Below are positions 5,405 to 8,273 of a DNA stretch of 8,273 nt, in pieces. The stretch spans positions 1 to 8,273 of the forward strand of contig JAZUJX010000009.1 of assembly GCA_045642965.1 (NCBI GenBank). The letters run 5' to 3'. This stretch comes from Equadaptatus sp045642965. Its GTDB lineage: Bacteria > Synergistota > Synergistia > Synergistales > Synergistaceae. The notes beneath the pieces are model-generated. The model made no database searches, was not told the origin of the DNA, and saw only the letters and a program-made list of their open reading frames with translations. A program made the position numbers and the translations under genes. Numbering within the stretch: the first letter of the stretch is position 1; the number at the start of each line of letters is the position of its first letter.

Positions 5405-5435
5405 GTAAAGTATACGCATAAAAGGAGAGAGATAA

Positions 5436-5930
5436 ATGGACAGGCATACTGAGGAAAGAATTCTTGAGCTTCTGGAAAAGGACGCAAAGCTTAAAGCGTC
5501 GGAGCTTGCGGTTATGCTCGGACTTGAAGAGGACGAGGTTTCCGCGGCGATAAATAATTTTGAAAAAACGGGCGTTATTCGCGGTTATCACGCGCTTGTC
5601 AACTGGGACAAGACGGACGACGAGAAGGTTTCCGCGCTTATTGAGCTTAAGGTTACGCCGCAGCGCGGCAACGGTTTTGACAAGATTGCCGAAAAGATAT
5701 ATCAGTATCCCGAAGTTGACTCCCTCTATCTCATGTCAGGAAGATTTGATTTCACCGTTATGCTCCGTAAAGCAACAATGAAAGAGATAGCGCATTTTGT
5801 CGCCTCAAAGCTTGCGGTCATCGACGGCGTGCAGAGCACCGCGACGCACGTTGTCCTGCTCCGCTACAAGGACAGGGGCTTCGTTATGACCGATGAAGAG
5901 AAACAGAAACGCATGATGGTGAATTTGTAA
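5436..5930 (+). CDS. Lrp/AsnC-family transcriptional regulator
   Basis: A 164-residue DNA-binding regulator of the feast/famine family. Residues 5-51 form the helix-turn-helix domain (ERILELLEKDAKLKASELA, then the recognition part EEDEVSAAINNFEKTGVIRGY). Residues 65-145 form the ligand-binding RAM domain with the conserved SGRFDF segment at 101-106. The length is normal for the family. GGAG at 5424-5427 lies 8 bases before ATG 5436. Its stop codon overlaps the start of the aminotransferase in TAATG, so the two are translationally coupled. The arrangement recalls Bacillus subtilis AlaR-AlaT (YugG-YugH), in which an Lrp-type protein controls an alanine aminotransferase; the same role here is inference. 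No good promoter is visible in the heptad tract upstream. Confidence 0.93.
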   Translation: MDRHTEERILELLEKDAKLKASELAVMLGLEEDEVSAAINNFEKTGVIRGYHALVNWDKTDDEKVSALIELKVTPQRGNGFDKIAEKIYQYPEVDSLYLMSGRFDFTVMLRKATMKEIAHFVASKLAVIDGVQSTATHVVLLRYKDRGFVMTDEEKQKRMMVNL

Positions 5931-7111
5931 TGCGCGATTTTGTCAACGATGTCATTAAAGGCATAAAACCGTCAGGCATCAGGAAGCTTTTTGACGTTGC
6001 CGACGAAATGCCCGACGCGATTTCTCTTGGTGTGGGCGAGCCTGATTTTGAAACCCCGTGGCATATTCGCGAGGAAGGTATGTACGCGCTGCAGAAAGGG
6101 CGCACCTTTTACACCTCAAACGCAGGAATGCCCGAGCTTCGCAAAGCAATTGCGGAATACGTGAAGCGCAAGTACAAGCTGCATTATGACCCCAAAAACG
6201 AGATATGCATCACGATAGGCGGCAGCGAGGCGATAGACGCGTCGCTTCGTGCGGTTATAAATCCGGGCGACGAAGTCATATATCCCGAGCCGTGCTACGT
6301 TTCCTACGAGCCCTGCATACGCCTTGCCTACGGCGTTCCCGTAAAGCTTGAGCTTACTGCTGAAACTGAATTCCGCCTTACGCCTGAAATTCTGGAAGCG
6401 GCAATCACGCCGAAATCCAAGGTGCTGCTTATTTCCTATCCGAACAACCCGACAGGCGCCATTATGGAGCAGAAGGATCTCGAAAAGATAGCGGAAGTCG
6501 TGAAAAAGCACGATCTGCTTGTGATTTCCGACGAGATATACAGCGAGCTTTCATACCGCAAGCCGCACGTCAGCATTGCTTCGCTTCCAGGAATGAAAGA
6601 ACGCTGTGTTGTTATCAACGGTTTCTCAAAAGCTTTTGCCATGACCGGCTGGAGACTCGGATATTTTCTTGCTCCGAAAGAGCTTTACGGCAGCATAATC
6701 AAGATACACCAGTTCGGAATTATGTGCGCCCCTACTGCCAGTCAGTACGCGGGTATAGAAGCGCTTAAGGAAGGCGAAGCCGACGTCCGGGAAATGCGCA
6801 CGGCATACGACGAACGCAGACGCTACCTTCTTGCGGCGCTCAAAGAGCTTGGAATTCCCTGCTTTGAACCTCTCGGAGCATTTTACATTTTCCCCGACAT
6901 CTCCCAGTTCGGTATGAGTTCAGAGGAATTTTGCGAACAGCTGCTGAAAGAGCAGAAAGTCGCGGTAGTTCCCGGCTCTGCTTTCGGAGACTGCGGAGAC
7001 AGGCACGTGCGAATTTCGTATGCCTATTCGCTTGACGAACTTAAAGAAGCGATGGAACGCCTGCGCAGGTTTGTAACGTCTCTTCGTGAAAAACAGACTG
7101 CCGGATGTTAA
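5930..7111 (+). CDS. Class I/II PLP-dependent aminotransferase (AlaT/AspC-like)
   Basis: A fold-type I aminotransferase, probably moving amino groups between an amino acid such as alanine or aspartate and 2-oxoglutarate; cytoplasmic. Its 393 residues are full length. The N-terminal ISLGVGEPDFETP segment is typical. Cofactor and substrate residues visible are Y123, N173 in SYPNNPTG, D201 in SDEIYSEL, the Schiff-base lysine K234 in NGFSKAFAMTGWRLGY with R242 for the phosphate, and R361 in HVRISYA for the substrate carboxylate. ATG 5930 shares its A with the stop codon of the upstream Lrp gene. GGTGA at 5918-5922, inside that gene, can act as ribosome site 7 bases upstream. Substrate cannot be fixed from sequence alone. 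The Lrp partner favours an alanine-type enzyme, but aspartate or aromatic aminotransferase remain possible. A terminator follows 16 bases after the stop. Confidence 0.93.
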   Translation: MRDFVNDVIKGIKPSGIRKLFDVADEMPDAISLGVGEPDFETPWHIREEGMYALQKGRTFYTSNAGMPELRKAIAEYVKRKYKLHYDPKNEICITIGGSEAIDASLRAVINPGDEVIYPEPCYVSYEPCIRLAYGVPVKLELTAETEFRLTPEILEAAITPKSKVLLISYPNNPTGAIMEQKDLEKIAEVVKKHDLLVISDEIYSELSYRKPHVSIASLPGMKERCVVINGFSKAFAMTGWRLGYFLAPKELYGSIIKIHQFGIMCAPTASQYAGIEALKEGEADVREMRTAYDERRRYLLAALKELGIPCFEPLGAFYIFPDISQFGMSSEEFCEQLLKEQKVAVVPGSAFGDCGDRHVRISYAYSLDELKEAMERLRRFVTSLREKQTAGC

Positions 7112-7127
7112 CTGACTGCACTCAAAT

Positions 7128-7155
7128 AAAAAGACCTTCGTCTGAAGGTCTTTTT
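7128..7155. terminator. Bidirectional rho-independent terminator
   Basis: AAAAAGACCTTC (7128-7139) pairs perfectly with GAAGGTCTTTTT (7144-7155) around the loop GTCT. On the plus strand it is followed by a T-run (7151-7156), ending the aminotransferase transcript. On the minus strand the A-run becomes TTTTTATTT, ending the converging lipoprotein transcript. Confidence 0.93.
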
Positions 7156-7177
7156 TGTCTGCATTATAAATAGTGTG

Positions 7178-7588
7178 CTATTTAATTTCTTCCAATTTGT
7201 ATATTGTCCAGCTGAGCGATTTGGCGTTTGCTTTTGCAATTTGGGTGCTGCCTTTAAAGTAGAGATTTTTTAACGGAAGCTGCTGTTTGGGTTCAAGCGT
7301 TATTTCGGGTATGAAGAAATCTCCGAGTTCGACGCCGCGCTCGTTGACAAACGCGCAGGCGGCGTTGAATCTGTAGGCTTTGTTGGGGCTTCTGTTTATG
7401 ATTATTATCTGAGCGTTTTCGCCGGAGAGCTTGAGCCCCCTGTATTCAATTGGTTCTGCGCCCGGTATTGCGCTTTTTGTCGCGTATTCAATGCTCTGTT
7501 TTCCTCCGGTCAGTGCGTCCATTATACCTGCCGAGGCACAGCCTGCGAAGACAAGGACGATAAGCAGCGCTGTAAATATCTTCTTCAT
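7178..7588 (-). CDS. Small predicted lipoprotein, function unknown
   Basis: A 136-residue secreted protein that I do not recognise. The N-terminus is a lipoprotein signal: MKK, a hydrophobic stretch FTALLIVLVFAG (5-16), then C17 as the probable lipidated cysteine. Phe at the -3 position is less usual than Leu, so the lipobox is slightly off consensus. The mature part looks like a compact beta-rich domain: an IEYRGLKLSGENAQIIIINRS segment followed by NKAYRFNAACAFVNERGVEL and LEPKQQLPLKNLYF. This is reminiscent of small extracytoplasmic beta-sandwich domains, but that is only an impression of the strand pattern. CCTCCC at 7596-7601 (GGGAGG on the coding strand) is 7 bases from the start. It has its own promoter and converges on the aminotransferase. 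A six-base inverted repeat (7168-7173 with 7178-7183) overlaps its stop codon. Confidence 0.82.
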   Translation of the reverse strand: MKKIFTALLIVLVFAGCASAGIMDALTGGKQSIEYATKSAIPGAEPIEYRGLKLSGENAQIIIINRSPNKAYRFNAACAFVNERGVELGDFFIPEITLEPKQQLPLKNLYFKGSTQIAKANAKSLSWTIYKLEEIK

Positions 7589-7627
7589 GACTCTTCCTCC
7601 CTGGAAGTTTTGTAATCAACTGTTTGA

Positions 7628-7656
7628 ATTATACAGTATTTTTCTCTGCCGGTCAT
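7628..7656 (-). promoter_or_regulatory. Promoter of the lipoprotein gene
   Basis: On the minus strand ATGACC (7651-7656) and TATAAT (7628-7633) form -35 and -10 boxes 17 bp apart, matching consensus at 4/6 and 6/6. Transcription would start near 7621, leaving a leader of about 32 bases before the lipoprotein ATG. Confidence 0.65.
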
Positions 7657-7707
7657 AAGTATTTTACGCAGAGTTTTTTGTCTTTTTGTCCGGCACTGCA
7701 GGGCATG

Positions 7708-7732
7708 AAAAATGCCGGTTTGCACCGGCATT
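7708..7732 (-). terminator. Rho-independent terminator after tRNA-Ser
   Basis: AATGCCGGT (7711-7719) and ACCGGCATT (7724-7732) form a perfect 9-bp stem with a TTGC loop. On the minus strand the stem runs into a T5 tract (7712-7708). It lies 9 bases past the 3' CCA of the tRNA and upstream of the lipoprotein promoter, so it separates the two transcripts. Confidence 0.8.
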
Positions 7733-7741
7733 GAATTTTCA

Positions 7742-7829
7742 TGGCGGAGAGCAGAGGATTCGAACCCCTGGTGGCTTGCACCACAATTGATTTCAAGTCA
7801 ATCACCATAGACCACTCGGACAGCTCTCC
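7742..7829 (-). tRNA. tRNA-Ser (anticodon UGA), CCA encoded
   Basis: On the minus strand the gene runs from GGAGAGC (7829-7823) to GCTCTCC, discriminator G and CCA (7742-7744). The 7-bp acceptor stem is perfect. The anticodon arm ATTGA-CTTGAAA-TCAAT places UGA at 7795-7793, which reads UCN serine codons. The T arm has TTCGAAT in the loop with one G-U pair in the stem. The long variable arm (GTGG...CCAC) is the hallmark of a serine tRNA. The length is 88 bases including CCA. Confidence 0.96.
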
Positions 7830-7840
7830 GTGACAGAAGT

Positions 7841-7868
7841 ATTATACCCGAAATTTTTCTGCTGGCAA
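7841..7868 (-). promoter_or_regulatory. Promoter of tRNA-Ser
   Basis: On the minus strand TTGCCA (7868-7863) and TATAAT (7846-7841) form -35 and -10 boxes with 16-bp spacing, matching consensus at 5/6 and 6/6. The start would fall near 7834, only a few bases before the mature tRNA 5' end at 7829. Because it lies between gyrB and the tRNA, the tRNA need not depend on gyrB transcription. Confidence 0.75.
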
Positions 7869-7898
7869 GTATTTTTTTGTTCTTTGTCAGCAGCGGGT

Positions 7899-8273
7899 TT
7901 ATATGTCGAGATTGCTTACCTCTTTTGCGTGTTCTTCTATAAATTTCCTTCTCGGTTCCACCTGGTCGCCCATGAGTATGCTGAACAGTTCGTCAGCCGC
8001 AACGGCGTCGGATATTTCAACGCGGCTGATGAGGCGGTTTTCGGGGTTCATTGTCGTGTCCCAAAGCTGTTCCGCGTTCATTTCGCCGAGACCTTTGTAG
8101 CGCTGTACGTCAGCTTTTCTGCCTTCAAATTTTGCGCAGGCTTCTTTCATTTCTTTTTCCGTGTAGCAGTAGACGATTTCCTTGCCGCAGGCTACCCTGA
8201 AGAGGGGCGGCTGTGCGCAGTAGAGATAGCCGTCTTCGATAATTTTCGGCATGTAGCGGAAGAAGAGCGTCAG
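7899..8273 (-). CDS. gyrB: DNA gyrase subunit B, C-terminal part (cut by window edge)
   Basis: The last 124 codons of gyrase B, which with GyrA introduces negative supercoils using ATP. The reading frame runs open to the window end, so the start lies beyond base 8273. Visible segments are LTLFFRYMPKIIEDGYLYCA followed by QPPLFRV, the end of the TOPRIM domain. The diagnostic DVQRYKGLGEMNAEQLW motif and the C-terminal LMGDQVEPRRKFIEEHAKEV ending in NLDI favour GyrB over ParE. The stop is TAA at 7899-7901. No clear terminator separates it from the tRNA-Ser promoter, so some transcripts may read into the tRNA. Confidence 0.96.
   Translation of the reverse strand: MTLFFRYMPKIIEDGYLYCAQPPLFRVACGKEIVYCYTEKEMKEACAKFEGRKADVQRYKGLGEMNAEQLWDTTMNPENRLISRVEISDAVAADELFSILMGDQVEPRRKFIEEHAKEVSNLDI

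Noticed and set aside
5405..5435. Promoter for lrp (TATACG or CATAAA as -10)
   Set aside because: No matching -35 box is found 16-18 bp upstream of either.
7859..7893. Hairpin CTGCTG/CAGCAG as a gyrB terminator
   Set aside because: The stem is only 6 bp with a loop of over 20 bases, and on the gyrB strand it is followed by A residues rather than T.

Overview
The window suggests a moderate-GC, probably anaerobic and host-associated bacterium. Its iron-sulfur set is a minimal iscR-iscS-iscU, without the chaperones and ferredoxin of the proteobacterial isc operon, and it also carries an Lrp-aminotransferase pair and a small lipoprotein. The protein flavour and the repeat-filled gaps would fit Synergistota or a clostridial relative. 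That assignment is inference from memory, because the window holds no decisive taxonomic marker beyond the tail of gyrB.

Layout. Bases 1-570 hold no convincing gene. They carry a large direct repeat (1-231 and 321-558) built from 7-bp and 12-bp tandem units and small palindromes. A near-consensus promoter (572-599) then starts a plus-strand block: an IscR-like Rrf2 regulator (631-1083), cysteine desulfurase IscS (1116-2282), Fe-S scaffold IscU (2480-2977), a Zn/Cd/Pb-type P1B ATPase (3193-5187), an Lrp/AsnC regulator (5436-5930) and a class I aminotransferase that overlaps it by one base (5930-7111). A bidirectional terminator (7128-7155) separates this block from a minus-strand block: the 3' end of gyrB (7899-8273), tRNA-Ser(UGA) with its own promoter and terminator, and a small lipoprotein gene (7178-7588) with its own promoter.

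How the genes work together. IscS supplies sulfur and IscU assembles clusters, while the IscR-like protein keeps the Cys/His cluster ligands needed to sense Fe-S status and probably controls its own operon. The ATPase would protect the cytoplasm from soft divalent metals, which damage Fe-S clusters. The Lrp regulator and aminotransferase look like a local regulator-enzyme pair for amino-acid (perhaps alanine) metabolism.

The most unusual feature lies between the genes. Four gaps on the plus-strand side (before iscR, iscS-iscU, iscU-ATPase, ATPase-lrp) are filled with degenerate tandem repeats of several sequences that share one period, 7 bp. Two arrays end in a nearly identical 24-bp motif about 32 bases before a start codon. 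The two copies of the left-hand repeat differ in length by exactly one 7-bp unit. I found no new enzymatic or defence system here; the heptad arrays are the part worth pursuing.
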